NCBI RefSeq assembly: GCF_023074075.1
Contig: NZ_JADPKT010000016.1
Location: 124,001-188,000, forward strand
Reading direction: 5' to 3'
Source: Bradyrhizobium sp. 138
GTDB taxonomy: Bacteria > Pseudomonadota > Alphaproteobacteria > Rhizobiales > Xanthobacteraceae
DNA length: 64,000 nucleotides
In this document: in pieces, positions 16,192 to 26,979 of the stretch
Layout: the number at the start of each line of letters is the position of its first letter
Numbering within the stretch: position 1 is the stretch's first letter
Made by a program: the position numbers and the translations under genes
The notes under the pieces: model-generated
Seen by the model: only the letters and a program-made list of their open reading frames with translations
Told to the model about the DNA's origin: nothing
The model's database searches: none

Positions 16192-17376
16192 CTACTCCTC
16201 GGTGTCCGCCCCCAGGGACACCGACTCCCACACCGCCACCACGATCATGATCGCGGTCGTCGCGACCGACAGCCAGAGCGGCGAGAGATCGGCGGCAAAC
16301 CACCACAGCACCGCAAGCAGGATGATGCCCACGCCGTGCGAGAGCTGGAGGAAGCCGCGGATCGCGTGCTTGAACAGGATGGTGCCGATCAGGAACACCA
16401 GCGGTCCGCCGATCGTGCTCACGATTGTCCGGAGATCGGAATGGCCGCTCGGGTGCTTCAGCACCAGTTCGTCCGACACCGCGGTCAGGATGATGCCGGC
16501 GATGATCGGCATGTGCAGATAAGTATAGGCGAGCCGCGCCAGGCGGCCGGATTCGGCGGACTTCGAGATCAGCTCCGCACCGGCCTCCGCCCCCTTGTGG
16601 AAATAGATCCACCACATCGCGATGCTGCCGACCAGCGCGGAGACGAAGGCCAGGATGTTGGCCGAGGTCCATTCCAGCTCGGCAAAGGTCGCGCCGTTAA
16701 CGACGACGGCTTCGCCGAGCGCGATGATAACGAAGAGAGAGCAGCGTTCGGCCATGTGGCCGCCCTCGACGGCCCATGCCTCGACCGACGAGAAGCCAAG
16801 CTTGGGAACCCAGAAGCGCGCCGCTGGCGAGATGTATTCCCAGGTGACGGCGGCAATCCACAGCCATAGCCGCGTCTCGCCCTCGGACAGGCCGCCGGCG
16901 ATCCACAGCACCGCGGAGATCGCGAGCCAGGTCAGGATCCGAATCGCATTGTGCCGCACCGCCGTCCGGTGCGGTGGCGTTGCGAACAGCCAGAAGGCGG
17001 TTCGCCCGAGTTGCATCGCCGCGTAGGCGATCGCAAACCACAGGCCCCGCCCCTCGAACGCGGTCGGGATCGTCGTCGACAGCACGAGGCCGCCCAGCAT
17101 CATCAGGAAGAGCATGACGCGGACTGGCGTCAGCTCGGGATTGAGCCAGTTGGTGACCCAGGCGGTGTAGACCCACACCCACCACACTGCGAGGAACAGC
17201 ACGGTGACGTGCACCGCGCCCAGCGGCGTGAAATGGTGCAGCAGCGTGTGCGACACCTGCGTGACGGCAAAGACGAAGACGAGGTCGAAGAACAGCTCGA
17301 CATTGGTGACGCGGCTGTGCTGGTTCGGCACGATGACACGAAACATCGCGCCGCGAGGATTGTCCGCAGCCATCAT
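16192..17376 (-). CDS. Low temperature requirement A (LtrA) family membrane protein
   Basis: 394 residues, very hydrophobic with about ten predicted membrane helices. The N-terminal signature HSRVTNVELFFDLVFVFAVTQVSH and the internal CSLFVIIALGEAVVVNG are diagnostic of LtrA proteins. The family was named for a cold-sensitive Listeria mutant; its molecular function is not established. Two consecutive ATG codons (17376, 17373) could start translation behind GGGGGAAGG. The gene follows bolA by 23 bases on the same strand and may be co-transcribed with it. Confidence 0.9.
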   Translation of the reverse strand: MMAADNPRGAMFRVIVPNQHSRVTNVELFFDLVFVFAVTQVSHTLLHHFTPLGAVHVTVLFLAVWWVWVYTAWVTNWLNPELTPVRVMLFLMMLGGLVLSTTIPTAFEGRGLWFAIAYAAMQLGRTAFWLFATPPHRTAVRHNAIRILTWLAISAVLWIAGGLSEGETRLWLWIAAVTWEYISPAARFWVPKLGFSSVEAWAVEGGHMAERCSLFVIIALGEAVVVNGATFAELEWTSANILAFVSALVGSIAMWWIYFHKGAEAGAELISKSAESGRLARLAYTYLHMPIIAGIILTAVSDELVLKHPSGHSDLRTIVSTIGGPLVFLIGTILFKHAIRGFLQLSHGVGIILLAVLWWFAADLSPLWLSVATTAIMIVVAVWESVSLGADTEE

Positions 17377-17399
17377 CCTTCCCCCGTGGCGCGATTAGA

Positions 17400-17648
17400 T
17401 CAGGTCGCCCCGGGTCCGCCCGGCACCCCGGTTTGCAGCGCCAGCGCATGCAGCACGCCGCCCATCTGGCCGCGCAGGGACTGATAGACAATCTGGTGCT
17501 GCTGGACGCGGGACTTGCCGCGGAAAGATTCCGAGATCACGGTCGCGGCATAGTGATCGCCGTCGCCGGCGAGGTCACGGATGGTCACCTCGGCATCGGG
17601 GATCGCTGCCTTGATCATCGCCTCGATATCGTGGGCGTCCATGGGCAT
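17400..17648 (-). CDS. bolA: BolA family protein
   Basis: 82 residues, class II KH-like fold. Conserved elements: IEAMIKAAIPDAEVTIRDL, then GDHYAATVISESFRGKSRVQQHQIVYQSLRG with the family's invariant His in QQHQ-V and the closing GGVLHALALQT. BolA partners monothiol glutaredoxins in Fe-S cluster trafficking. An AAGGAG site lies before the ATG at 17648; an ATG two codons later is an alternative. Normally next to grxD in related genomes; here the two are separated by ergothioneine and LtrA genes. Confidence 0.92.
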   Translation of the reverse strand: MPMDAHDIEAMIKAAIPDAEVTIRDLAGDGDHYAATVISESFRGKSRVQQHQIVYQSLRGQMGGVLHALALQTGVPGGPGAT

Positions 17649-17825
17649 TCGGGTCTGGCTCCTTGTGGTCTCGAATCGCTGCCGGAGGTCCCCTCGCCGG
17701 CAGGCTCAAACTTAGCGTGAACGGCCTTCTACGTCACGCCTTCCGGCACTATATCCCTGATCCCATCAGGATAAAGGCACGACAAAGTGCCGCGCGCGGC
17801 AGATTGATCGAAAAGGCGTGAAATC

Positions 17826-18185
17826 ATGAAGCTTCCAGGGCCCGACCACCCCATCACCATCACCCAGAACCCGAGGCGCGTCCGCGTCACGGCGGGCGAC
17901 ATCGTGATCGCCGAGACCGGCAAAGCGCTGACCTTGAAGGAGGCCAGATATCCGGCGGTGCAATATGTGCCGCGGGAGGACACCAACATGGCCCTGCTCG
18001 AGCGCAGCGACCGCGTCACCCATTGCCCGTACAAGGGCGACGCGAGCTATTACAGCGTCAAGGCCGACGGCAAGACGCTGGACAACGCGATCTGGACCTA
18101 TGAGACACCCTTCCCCGCGATGACGGAGATTTCCGGCCATCTCGCCTTCTACCCGGACAAGGTGAAGATCGAGGAAGTGGGATAG
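17826..18185 (+). CDS. DUF427 domain protein
   Basis: 119 residues, a complete single DUF427 domain: GPDHPITITQNPRRVRV, then ARYPAVQYVPREDTNM, HCPYKGDASYYSV, NAIWTYETPFPAM and the ending ISGHLAFYPDKVKIE. The fold is a small beta-tent and no enzymatic activity is firmly established. Monocistronic: a promoter region of about 175 bases separates it from the divergent bolA gene, and a palindrome at 18193-18240 follows. Confidence 0.9.
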   Translation: MKLPGPDHPITITQNPRRVRVTAGDIVIAETGKALTLKEARYPAVQYVPREDTNMALLERSDRVTHCPYKGDASYYSVKADGKTLDNAIWTYETPFPAMTEISGHLAFYPDKVKIEEVG

Positions 18186-18192
18186 TGGGAAA

Positions 18193-18240
18193 AGCTGTCA
18201 TTCCGGGATGGTCCAGAGGACCAGGCCAGGAATGACAGCT
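18193..18240. repeat. Palindromic repeat/bidirectional hairpin between convergent genes
   Basis: AGCTGTCATTCC (18193-18204) pairs perfectly with GGAATGACAGCT (18229-18240); an inner GGTCC-AGA-GGACC (18210-18222) adds a second stem. The CATTCC/GGAATG ends match those of the element at 19798-19872, so this is probably a member of the same intergenic repeat family. It may also terminate transcription from both sides. Confidence 0.65.
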
Positions 18241-18244
18241 TCGA

Positions 18245-18418
18245 TCACGCCCTGAAGATCGTGAGCCCCAATATCAGCAGCACCAGGAAGATGACGACGA
18301 AGACGTAGAACAGGAAGCGGGCGATGTCGGCGGAGGCGGCCGAAATGCCGGTGAAGCCGAGCACGCCGGCCACGATCGAGATCAGCAGGAAGATCAGCGC
18401 CCATTTCAGGATCGTCAT
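18245..18418 (-). CDS. Small DUF1328 membrane protein
   Basis: 57 residues: [20 protein letters not shown], then [20 protein letters not shown] and a second hydrophobic helix ending in LTIFRA. Two membrane helices; this is the widespread DUF1328 (YtjA-like) family, often induced by general stress in Alphaproteobacteria. The coordinates are set by the ATG at 18418 and TGA at 18245-18247. A possible EcfG-type promoter lies upstream (18479-18503). Function unknown. Confidence 0.88.
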   Translation of the reverse strand: MTILKWALIFLLISIVAGVLGFTGISAASADIARFLFYVFVVIFLVLLILGLTIFRA

Positions 18419-18478
18419 CGCCAACTCCGAATTGGTGCCGCTTGCCCGCGGCCCTCCACGCTTTTTTTCGCAGACGCT

Positions 18479-18503
18479 AACTTCGCTGAGCGGAACTGGT
18501 TCC
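18479..18503 (-). promoter_or_regulatory. Possible EcfG-type stress promoter of the DUF1328 gene
   Basis: On the minus strand GGAAC (18503-18499), a 16-base spacer and AGTT (18482-18479) resemble the general-stress sigma EcfG consensus GGAAC-N16/17-CGTT with one mismatch. It is 61 bases upstream of the start codon. Weak evidence but a fitting target gene. Confidence 0.35.
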
Positions 18504-18597
18504 TAATGCTGTCTGGCCTGAGACCTACTCAACGAGGCTTGCTGAATCCGGTCCCCGGCGGCACAGTCCCAATCGGGGACGGGAGCGCGGGGCGGCC

Positions 18598-19788
18598 ATG
18601 ATCACGATGTCACATTCAGCGACGATCGGCGCGGAAGCGCACGCCGCGCCGCAGAGCAAGGCGCGCAATTTGTCGCTCGATCGCGCCCGCACCTTCCTGA
18701 CGCTGGTGGTGCTGCTGCATCATGCGGTGATTCCCTACACGCATTTCGGTCACACCGATCCGGCGTCCTTTGCCGGTTTCGACATGATCGTGCTTGCCAC
18801 CGACAGCTTCTTCATGGCGATGTTCTTCTTCCTGTCGGGCCTGTTCGCCTGGTCTGGCATCGCCCGGAAGGGAGCGCGGAGCTATTTGGCAGATCGCCTG
18901 CTGCGGCTTGGCTTACCCTTCGCAATCTGTGCCCTTACGGTCATTCCTCTCGCCTACTACGCGATCTCCCTGCGAGAGCATCCCGAGATCGGTTTTGCGG
19001 AATTCTGGTGGAATATGGTCACGAAGGGCCCCTGGCCGAGCGGGCCGATTTGGTTCCTCTGGGTCTTGTTCGCCTTCGACCTGGTTGCCTGCCTGCTGCA
19101 CAGGCTGTCACCCAATCTGCTCGATCCGATCAATCGCCTCTCGCTACATGGTCGCCGTCGGCCCGCCGCATTCTTCGCGGTCATGCTGGCGGTCACCGCC
19201 GCGTTCTACATTCCCGGGCGGGTTCACTTCGGAGCGAGCAATTGGTTCGAGTTCGGGCCGTTCTCGGTCCAGCACGGGCGCGTGATGCTCTACGCAACCT
19301 ACTTCTTTTTCGGTGCCGGCATCGGCGTTGCGCAAATGGATCGCGGGCTGCTCGCTGTCGACGGCCGCATGGCAAAGGTCAGCTGGGACTGGATGGTACT
19401 GGCGATCGTTCCGTATTGCCTCTTGTGGGCGCTGATCTTCATCAAGCGCGAAATACTGGGCAACCCGTCCCCGTTACCGGACTGGTATGAAGCACTCTAT
19501 GCCATCTGCTTCACTGTCTTCAGCGTGGCCATCATGTTTCTGATCCTGGCCATTTTCCAGAGATTCAAGCAATCAGGCTCAGCCAGGCTGCTCGATCCAA
19601 TGCAGGGCGACGCGTTCGGCATGTTCCTGGTGCACTATCCGATCGCACTGTGGCTGCAATACTGGCTGTTCGACTATGACCTGCCGGCGATCGTCAAGGC
19701 CACGATCGGGTTTGTACTGACTGTCGCAGCGAGCTGGGCGCTGACGCGAGCGTTACGGCAGATCCCGGGCGCGTCGAAGGTGTTGTAA
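18598..19788 (+). CDS. Acyltransferase family 3 membrane protein
   Basis: 396 residues with about ten membrane helices. The N-terminal SLDRARTFLTLVVLLHHAVIPY carries the catalytic-type His of the acyltransferase-3 family, followed by FFFLSGLFAW and RLLRLGLPFAICAL; the C-terminal GMFLVHYPIALWLQYWLFD segment is also typical. Members O-acylate sugars or other cell-envelope molecules. The ATG at 18598 is used; another lies three codons later. No glycan-synthesis neighbours are present, so the substrate is open. Confidence 0.85.
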   Translation: MITMSHSATIGAEAHAAPQSKARNLSLDRARTFLTLVVLLHHAVIPYTHFGHTDPASFAGFDMIVLATDSFFMAMFFFLSGLFAWSGIARKGARSYLADRLLRLGLPFAICALTVIPLAYYAISLREHPEIGFAEFWWNMVTKGPWPSGPIWFLWVLFAFDLVACLLHRLSPNLLDPINRLSLHGRRRPAAFFAVMLAVTAAFYIPGRVHFGASNWFEFGPFSVQHGRVMLYATYFFFGAGIGVAQMDRGLLAVDGRMAKVSWDWMVLAIVPYCLLWALIFIKREILGNPSPLPDWYEALYAICFTVFSVAIMFLILAIFQRFKQSGSARLLDPMQGDAFGMFLVHYPIALWLQYWLFDYDLPAIVKATIGFVLTVAASWALTRALRQIPGASKVL

Positions 19789-19797
19789 TTGAGCCGA

Positions 19798-19872
19798 GTC
19801 ATTTCGGGGCGATGCGTAGCATCGAACTCCGGTGCGCAATTGCGCACCATAGTTCGCGCGCCCCGGAATGAC
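19798..19872. repeat. Palindromic intergenic repeat between acyltransferase and purL
   Basis: Outer arms 19798-19811 and 19859-19872 are complementary with one mismatch (CATTtCGGGGCG against CGCCCCGGAATG) and the centre holds a perfect 18-base palindrome GGTGCGCAATTGCGCACC at 19831-19848. It fills the whole gap between two convergent genes. Typical of Bradyrhizobium REP-like elements. Confidence 0.75.
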
Positions 19873-19874
19873 CA

Positions 19875-22085
<2,211 letters not shown>

Positions 22086-22270
22086 GGATTCCAGGCTTTC
22101 GGCGGCGGTTTCGCCGTTCTTAGGAACATCCGGGGCTCGCGAAAAGCCCTTTATGGCGCATTTTCCCGCTGTCCCACATTTTGCGGCAAGCCGCCTGCAG
22201 GAACAGGAATTGCACGGCGCGGACGGATCGGATTTAAGGGCTGAAGACCCGCAATTGAAGGCCCATTTCC

Positions 22271-22750
22271 TTGCATGAATTGACCAAAGCACCCCCGCCC
22301 CGCCGCCCCAACCTCCACGTCGCCACCGAGGGCGAATTCGAGGGCTGGCGGACCTGGATTCGCGACAGTTTTGAGTCCCATGTCGGCCCCTTCTGGCACC
22401 GGATCGAGGCGGATGGCAGCGTCCGCAGCGCCTTCCGGGTCGAGAAGAAGCACCTCAACGGCTCCGGCAACGTCCATGGCGGCTGCTACATGGCCTTTGC
22501 CGACTATTCCCTGTTTGCAATCGCCACCCATGTCCTGGACAGCCGGGCCGTGACGACCAATTTTTCCTGCGAATTCCTCGACGCGGCACGGGAGGGCGAG
22601 CTCGTCGAATGCACCGGAGAGGTGAGCCGGGCCGGCGGTTCGCTGATCTTCCTGCGCGGCCAGATGATGTCCGGCGAGCGGCTGCTGCTCACCTTTTCCG
22701 GCACGATCAAGCGGATGAAGCGGAAGCCGCAGCCCCAGTCAAACGCATAG
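22271..22750 (+). CDS. PaaI-type hotdog thioesterase
   Basis: 159 residues from a TTG at 22271 (GAAGG site 10 bases before) or a TTG three codons later; no ATG is available. The hotdog motif [20 protein letters not shown] carries the GG and Asp usual for PaaI-like acyl-CoA thioesterases, followed by [14 protein letters not shown] and the C-terminal [15 protein letters not shown] strand. It likely hydrolyses an acyl-CoA in the cytoplasm; substrate unknown. Divergent from purL with a 185-base gap. Confidence 0.8.
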   Translation: MHELTKAPPPRRPNLHVATEGEFEGWRTWIRDSFESHVGPFWHRIEADGSVRSAFRVEKKHLNGSGNVHGGCYMAFADYSLFAIATHVLDSRAVTTNFSCEFLDAAREGELVECTGEVSRAGGSLIFLRGQMMSGERLLLTFSGTIKRMKRKPQPQSNA

Positions 22751-22813
22751 CTCGACGCCTTCCCTGTTCGCGCATCGAAGATGCGATACGGGTGAGGGCT
22801 TCGCTATCGCCGC

Positions 22814-23551
22814 TCACGCCGAAATCTGCTTCTCCGCGATCGACAGCCACTCGGCCTGCGCCTTGCGCAAATATTTCGGCGCGCGCCGCATCTGGATCAG
22901 GAGCTCGTTGAACACCATGCGTGCTTCGGCGCCGCGGCCGGCCGTTTGCAGCAGCAGGCCGTAGCGCACCCGCGCTTCGGCGCCGGGGAAGTAGCCGGCA
23001 AGCGCGTGATACTCCTCCAGCGCCTCGTCGAGACGCCCGACCTCCGCGAGCGCGCGGGCATAGAGCAGATGCGCGTCGGCGGAATCGAAATCCGGCCATT
23101 GCTTCTGAAGATCGTCCAGCGTCGCGAGCGCGTCAGTGGGGCGTCTGGCGGCAAACTCGGCTTGCGCCTTGCGAAGCGCATAGGCGGGATCGTGGCCCAT
23201 CGGCAGTTTCAGAATGTGATCATAGTGCGCTTCCGCTTCGGCGAACCGGCCGATATTCGCGCACTCTTCCGCCAGCGCCGCGCGATTGGCGATGGTGTCA
23301 GTGCCAGCCAGCTGGTCGGATAGTTCGCGATAGCGCTTCTCCGGATCGAGCCGGTTGGCAACGCGCTGGCGCGCCTGTCGCGCGCCGGGGCTGGAGAACC
23401 ATTCCGGAACGAGCTCCACCGCGATGTAGGCGAGCCCACCGATCAACGGCACCATCAGGATGATGAAGGCCCAGGGCTGCAACCGCCCGGTTCGCGAGGC
23501 GTGATAGATCAGCGTGATATCGAGCAACAGAACGACCAAAGCGACGGGCAT
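22814..23551 (-). CDS. Membrane-anchored TPR protein
   Basis: 245 residues. Two N-terminal membrane helices (VALVVLLLDITLIYHAS and PWAFIILMVPLIGGLAYIAV) resemble the PLD-nuclease-N/CcmH-like anchor, and the rest is helical with TPR-type repeats (RFAEAEAHYDHIL, GRLDEALEEYHALAGYFPGAEARVRYG). It probably exposes a TPR scaffold to the cytoplasm or periplasm. ATG at 23551 chosen to give the hydrophobic helix at the N-terminus. No operon partner is clear. Confidence 0.75.
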   Translation of the reverse strand: MPVALVVLLLDITLIYHASRTGRLQPWAFIILMVPLIGGLAYIAVELVPEWFSSPGARQARQRVANRLDPEKRYRELSDQLAGTDTIANRAALAEECANIGRFAEAEAHYDHILKLPMGHDPAYALRKAQAEFAARRPTDALATLDDLQKQWPDFDSADAHLLYARALAEVGRLDEALEEYHALAGYFPGAEARVRYGLLLQTAGRGAEARMVFNELLIQMRRAPKYLRKAQAEWLSIAEKQISA

Positions 23552-23734
23552 GTGACATCCAGGAGCACAACGACAGCGCACGCTTCCTGATATCGCAACT
23601 GAAACGATGAAACAACTTTGAGTTGCCCGCCTCCGGAGGAATCGACGACCCAGGACGTGCGCCTTTGATGGCGACGATGATTCAGTCGTCTTAAATTCGA
23701 TCGAGGTTCATGAGGCCGCAGCCAAAAGCTGCGA

Positions 23735-24721
23735 TTACTTGGCGTCGTCCGCCAGCATTTTCCGATATTTTTCGACATCGCGCGTCACGAGCTGCTGCAG
23801 CAGTTCCGGCGCATGCTCGCCTGCATCGGGCGCGACGGTCGAAAGGTCGGCAAAGCGCTTCTTCACCGCATCGGTCTCGACGGCGGTGCGCGCGGCGGCG
23901 TTGAGCCTGGCGATGACGGCCGGCGGCGTGCCCTTGGGCGCGAACAGGCCGTTCCAGCCCTGCGCCTCGAATTCAGGCAGGCCGGCTTCCGCCGACGTCG
24001 GCAGGTCGGGCAGCGTGGCGAGGCGCACGGTCGAGCCGACCACGAGCCCCTTGACCAGTTTCTCGTTGATCGGCTGCGAGACCGAAGCTGCCGAATCGCA
24101 GACGCCGTCGATCTGGCTGCCGACGGCATCCGTCAGCGCGGGCGCCGCGCCGCGATAGCCGACCAGCGTCGCGTCGATCCCCGCTGACGTGACGAAGCTC
24201 TTGCAGATCAGATAGTTCGAGGAGCCGACGCCGGCATGGCCGAGATTGATCTTGCCGGGATTGGCCTTGGCGTAGGCGATGAACTCCTTCAGGTCCTTTG
24301 CCGGAAAATCCTTGCGCAGCGCGATGATACCGAATGTCTTCGCCACCATGGCGATCGGCACGAAGGACTCCGGCGTGAACGGCAGTTTTGGATAGATCGT
24401 GTAGGTCGCGGCATTGGTGCCGGCATTGCCGATCGCGATGGTGTAGCCGTCGGGCTCGGCGCGGGAGGCGCGCGCCAGCGCGGTCGAACCGCCGGCACCC
24501 GCAACGTTCTCGATCACGATGGTCTGGCCGAGCGCAATGCCCATCTGCTCGGCGACTGCGCGCGCGATCACGTCCGAGGTGCCTCCTGCCGCGAACGGCA
24601 CGATCATGGTGATCGGACGCTTGGGGTAATCCTGCGCGAAGGCGCTAGTCGCGAGCGAAAATGACGCAAGCGTCAGCGCCGCGATCGCGGCGAGCGCCCG
24701 CTTCACCACGAACGGGATCAC
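23735..24721 (-). CDS. Bug/TctC-family tripartite tricarboxylate transporter binding protein
   Basis: 328 residues with a signal peptide ending near TSAFAQD. The Bug family signature [29 protein letters not shown] and [25 protein letters not shown] are clear. Such periplasmic proteins bind carboxylates, amino acids or nicotinate-like compounds. The GTG start overlaps the purQ stop by four bases (GTGA), so it is translationally coupled to purQ although it has no role in purine synthesis. No TctA/TctB membrane genes are nearby. Confidence 0.92.
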   Translation of the reverse strand: MIPFVVKRALAAIAALTLASFSLATSAFAQDYPKRPITMIVPFAAGGTSDVIARAVAEQMGIALGQTIVIENVAGAGGSTALARASRAEPDGYTIAIGNAGTNAATYTIYPKLPFTPESFVPIAMVAKTFGIIALRKDFPAKDLKEFIAYAKANPGKINLGHAGVGSSNYLICKSFVTSAGIDATLVGYRGAAPALTDAVGSQIDGVCDSAASVSQPINEKLVKGLVVGSTVRLATLPDLPTSAEAGLPEFEAQGWNGLFAPKGTPPAVIARLNAAARTAVETDAVKKRFADLSTVAPDAGEHAPELLQQLVTRDVEKYRKMLADDAK

Positions 24722-25419
24722 GCGGCCTTTTCCAGATGCTGGACAAGACCGGCGAACAGGCCGCGGCCGTCGGTGCAGCCCATGATGTCTTCGACGTGGT
24801 TTTCCGGATGCGGCATCATGCCGAGCACGTTGCCCTTGTCGTTGACGATGCCGGCGATCGACTGTGCCGCGCCGTTGATGTTGCTGTTATCATCCACCAC
24901 GCCGTCGGCGGTGCAGTAGCGATAGAGCACCCGCCCCTCGCCTTCGAGCCGCTTGATGGTCTCTTCATCCGCCTCGTAATTGCCCTCACCATGCGCGACC
25001 GGCACGCGGATCACCTGCCCGGCATTGTAGCCGCGGGTGAACGGCGTGTCGGAACGCTCGACGCGCAGATGCACGTCGTGGCAGATGAATTTCAGCCGCG
25101 CGTTGCGCATCAGGACGCCCGGCAGGAGGCCGGACTCGCAGAGGATCTGAAAACCGTTGCAGACGCCGAGCACGAGGCCGCCCTTGGCCGCATAGTCGCG
25201 CACCGCGTCCATCACCGGCGCGCGGGCCGCGATGGCACCGCAGCGGAGATAATCGCCGTAAGAGAAACCGCCGGGCACCACCACGAGATCCGTGCCCGCA
25301 GGCAGCGACGTCTCGGCGTGCCACACCATCGCCGGCTCGCTGCCGGAGATCAGCCTCAGCGCACGCGCCATGTCGCGCTCGCGGTTGATTCCGGGAAAGA
25401 CGAGGATGGCGGCTTTCAT
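24718..25419 (-). CDS. purQ: Phosphoribosylformylglycinamidine synthase glutamine amidotransferase PurQ
   Basis: 233 residues. Class I glutamine amidotransferase that feeds ammonia to PurL. Nucleophile Cys in [12 protein letters not shown], oxyanion [17 protein letters not shown], and the His/Glu pair in [14 protein letters not shown] at 25419 gives the usual start [16 protein letters not shown]. The next gene (TctC type) overlaps its stop codon by four bases. corA lies upstream on the opposite strand, separating purQ from purS. Confidence 0.97.
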   Translation of the reverse strand: MKAAILVFPGINRERDMARALRLISGSEPAMVWHAETSLPAGTDLVVVPGGFSYGDYLRCGAIAARAPVMDAVRDYAAKGGLVLGVCNGFQILCESGLLPGVLMRNARLKFICHDVHLRVERSDTPFTRGYNAGQVIRVPVAHGEGNYEADEETIKRLEGEGRVLYRYCTADGVVDDNSNINGAAQSIAGIVNDKGNVLGMMPHPENHVEDIMGCTDGRGLFAGLVQHLEKAA

Positions 25420-25601
25420 GGCAGAGGTTCCGACAGTGACGGGAATCGGGGCTGGCCAACAGGCCATTTCGTGAAGAGACATAACCATTTGACGGGGATT
25501 TTACCAGTGCTAGCCTCGGCAGAGGACCTTGTACACAGGCCCATGCACACAAGCTGTGGCCGCATGCCGTTTGGCCGCTCGATTTGCCCGGGATTGAAGC
25601 C

Positions 25602-26618
25602 ATGAACGTCCCGTCGATGCCCACATCTCCCTCTGAGCCGGTGTCCACCGAAGGCGTCGTCGCGGCCGGCGCCTATGTCGACGGCCGGCGCATCGCCAAT
25701 ATCGCCATCAGCGAGGCCTCGAGCTGGCGGGCCAAGCCCGGCCACGTGGTCTGGATCGGCCTGCACGAGCCCGACATGGCGCTGCTCGGCGCGGTGCAGA
25801 AGCAGTTCGACCTGCACGAGCTCGCGATCGAGGACGCCAACCACGCCCATCAGCGGCCCAAGATCGAGCAATATGGCGAGGCCCTGTTCATCGTCGCGCG
25901 CACCGCGCAGCTGGTCGAGGGCCGCATCGTTTTCGGCGAGACCCACATCTTCGTCGGCGACGGCTATCTCGTCACCGTCCGCCACGGCGCCTCGACCTCC
26001 TACACCGCGGTGCGCGAACGCTGCGAGAGCTGCCCGCGGGCACTCGCCCGCGGCGAAGACTACATCCTCTATGCGATCCTCGATTTCATCGTCGACAATT
26101 ACTCGCCCGTGCTCGAGAGCATCCACGACGAGGTCGAGGGCATCGAGGACGACGTGCTGTCCAAGCCGATCAGCAAGGCCCAGATCGAGCGGCTCTACAT
26201 GCTGCGCCGAGACCTGTTGCGGCTACGCAATGCGATCGGGCCGCTGGTGGAGGTCTGCCGCCGGCTGGAGCATGACGAGCTGTCGATGGTGCGACAGGCC
26301 ATGCAGCCGCTGTTCCGCGACGTCACCGACCACGTCCGCAACATCCAGGAGCGCATCGATTCCATGCGCGAGGTGCTGGCCTTCGCCTTCGAGGCGAGCC
26401 TGCTGGTCGGCCAGGCGCAGGAGACGGCGGTGTCCAAGAAGCTCGCTTCCTGGCTTGCGATCATCGCGATTCCGACCGCGCTCGCCGGCATCTACGGCAT
26501 GAACTTCAAGCACATGCCGGAGCTGGAATGGGAGTACGGCTATTTCATGCTGCTCGGCGTAATGCTGACGGCCTGCACCGCGCTGTACTGGCGTTTTCGC
26601 AGCGTCGGGTGGCTGTAA
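25602..26618 (+). CDS. corA: CorA-type magnesium/cobalt transporter
   Basis: 338 residues. Long helical cytoplasmic N-terminal domain, then two C-terminal membrane helices flanking the selectivity motif Gly299-Met300-Asn301 (AGIYGMNFKHMPE). The loop KHMPELEW matches the MPEL motif of CorA. Mediates Mg2+ (or other divalent cation) flux as a homopentamer. ATG at 25602 is preferred to a TTG six codons earlier. The gene lies between purS and purQ on the opposite strand. No M-box riboswitch is visible upstream. Confidence 0.93.
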   Translation: MNVPSMPTSPSEPVSTEGVVAAGAYVDGRRIANIAISEASSWRAKPGHVVWIGLHEPDMALLGAVQKQFDLHELAIEDANHAHQRPKIEQYGEALFIVARTAQLVEGRIVFGETHIFVGDGYLVTVRHGASTSYTAVRERCESCPRALARGEDYILYAILDFIVDNYSPVLESIHDEVEGIEDDVLSKPISKAQIERLYMLRRDLLRLRNAIGPLVEVCRRLEHDELSMVRQAMQPLFRDVTDHVRNIQERIDSMREVLAFAFEASLLVGQAQETAVSKKLASWLAIIAIPTALAGIYGMNFKHMPELEWEYGYFMLLGVMLTACTALYWRFRSVGWL

Positions 26619-26634
26619 AGGAATTGCCTCGTAC

Positions 26635-26713
26635 CCCAGATGGAGCAAAGAACAATCTGGGACAGCGCTACCGCGGATAGCCCCGGAATTTCGCTTCACT
26701 CGATCCGGGCTAC
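26635..26713. repeat. Two adjacent palindromic repeat units between corA and purS
   Basis: First unit: CCCAGAT (26636-26642) pairs with ATCTGGG (26656-26662). Second unit: TAGCCCCGGAATTTCG...CGATCCGGGCTAC, an imperfect palindrome with the GTAGCCCGGAT end common to Bradyrhizobium intergenic repeats. Convergent gene ends flank it; it may also serve as a terminator. Confidence 0.55.
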
Positions 26714-26726
26714 CAAGGCAGGCAGC

Positions 26727-26969
26727 CTAGCTCAGCAGCTCGACCCGATAGTTCTCGATCACGGTGTTCGCCAGCAGCTTGTCTGCGGCATCCTTCAGCG
26801 CGGCCTCCGCCTTGGCCTTGTCGGCGCCGGCGAGCTCGATGTCGAACACCTTGCCCTGGCGAACGCTGGCGACGCCGTCGACGCCGAGCGACTTCAGCGC
26901 GCCTTCGATGGCCTTGCCTTGCGGATCGAGGATGCCCGTCTTCAAGGTAACGGTAACACGTGCCTTCAC
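26727..26969 (-). CDS. purS: Phosphoribosylformylglycinamidine synthase subunit PurS
   Basis: 80 residues. Small structural subunit that bridges PurL and PurQ. Typical sequence: KARVTVTLKTGILDPQGKAI, SLGVDGVASVRQGKVFDIEL and the ending VIENYRVELLS. It follows purC by 10 bases on the same strand, so the two are an operon. The usual next gene, purQ, is 1.3 kb further on behind the oppositely oriented corA. Confidence 0.96.
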   Translation of the reverse strand: MKARVTVTLKTGILDPQGKAIEGALKSLGVDGVASVRQGKVFDIELAGADKAKAEAALKDAADKLLANTVIENYRVELLS

Positions 26970-26979
26970 GTCAAATCCC

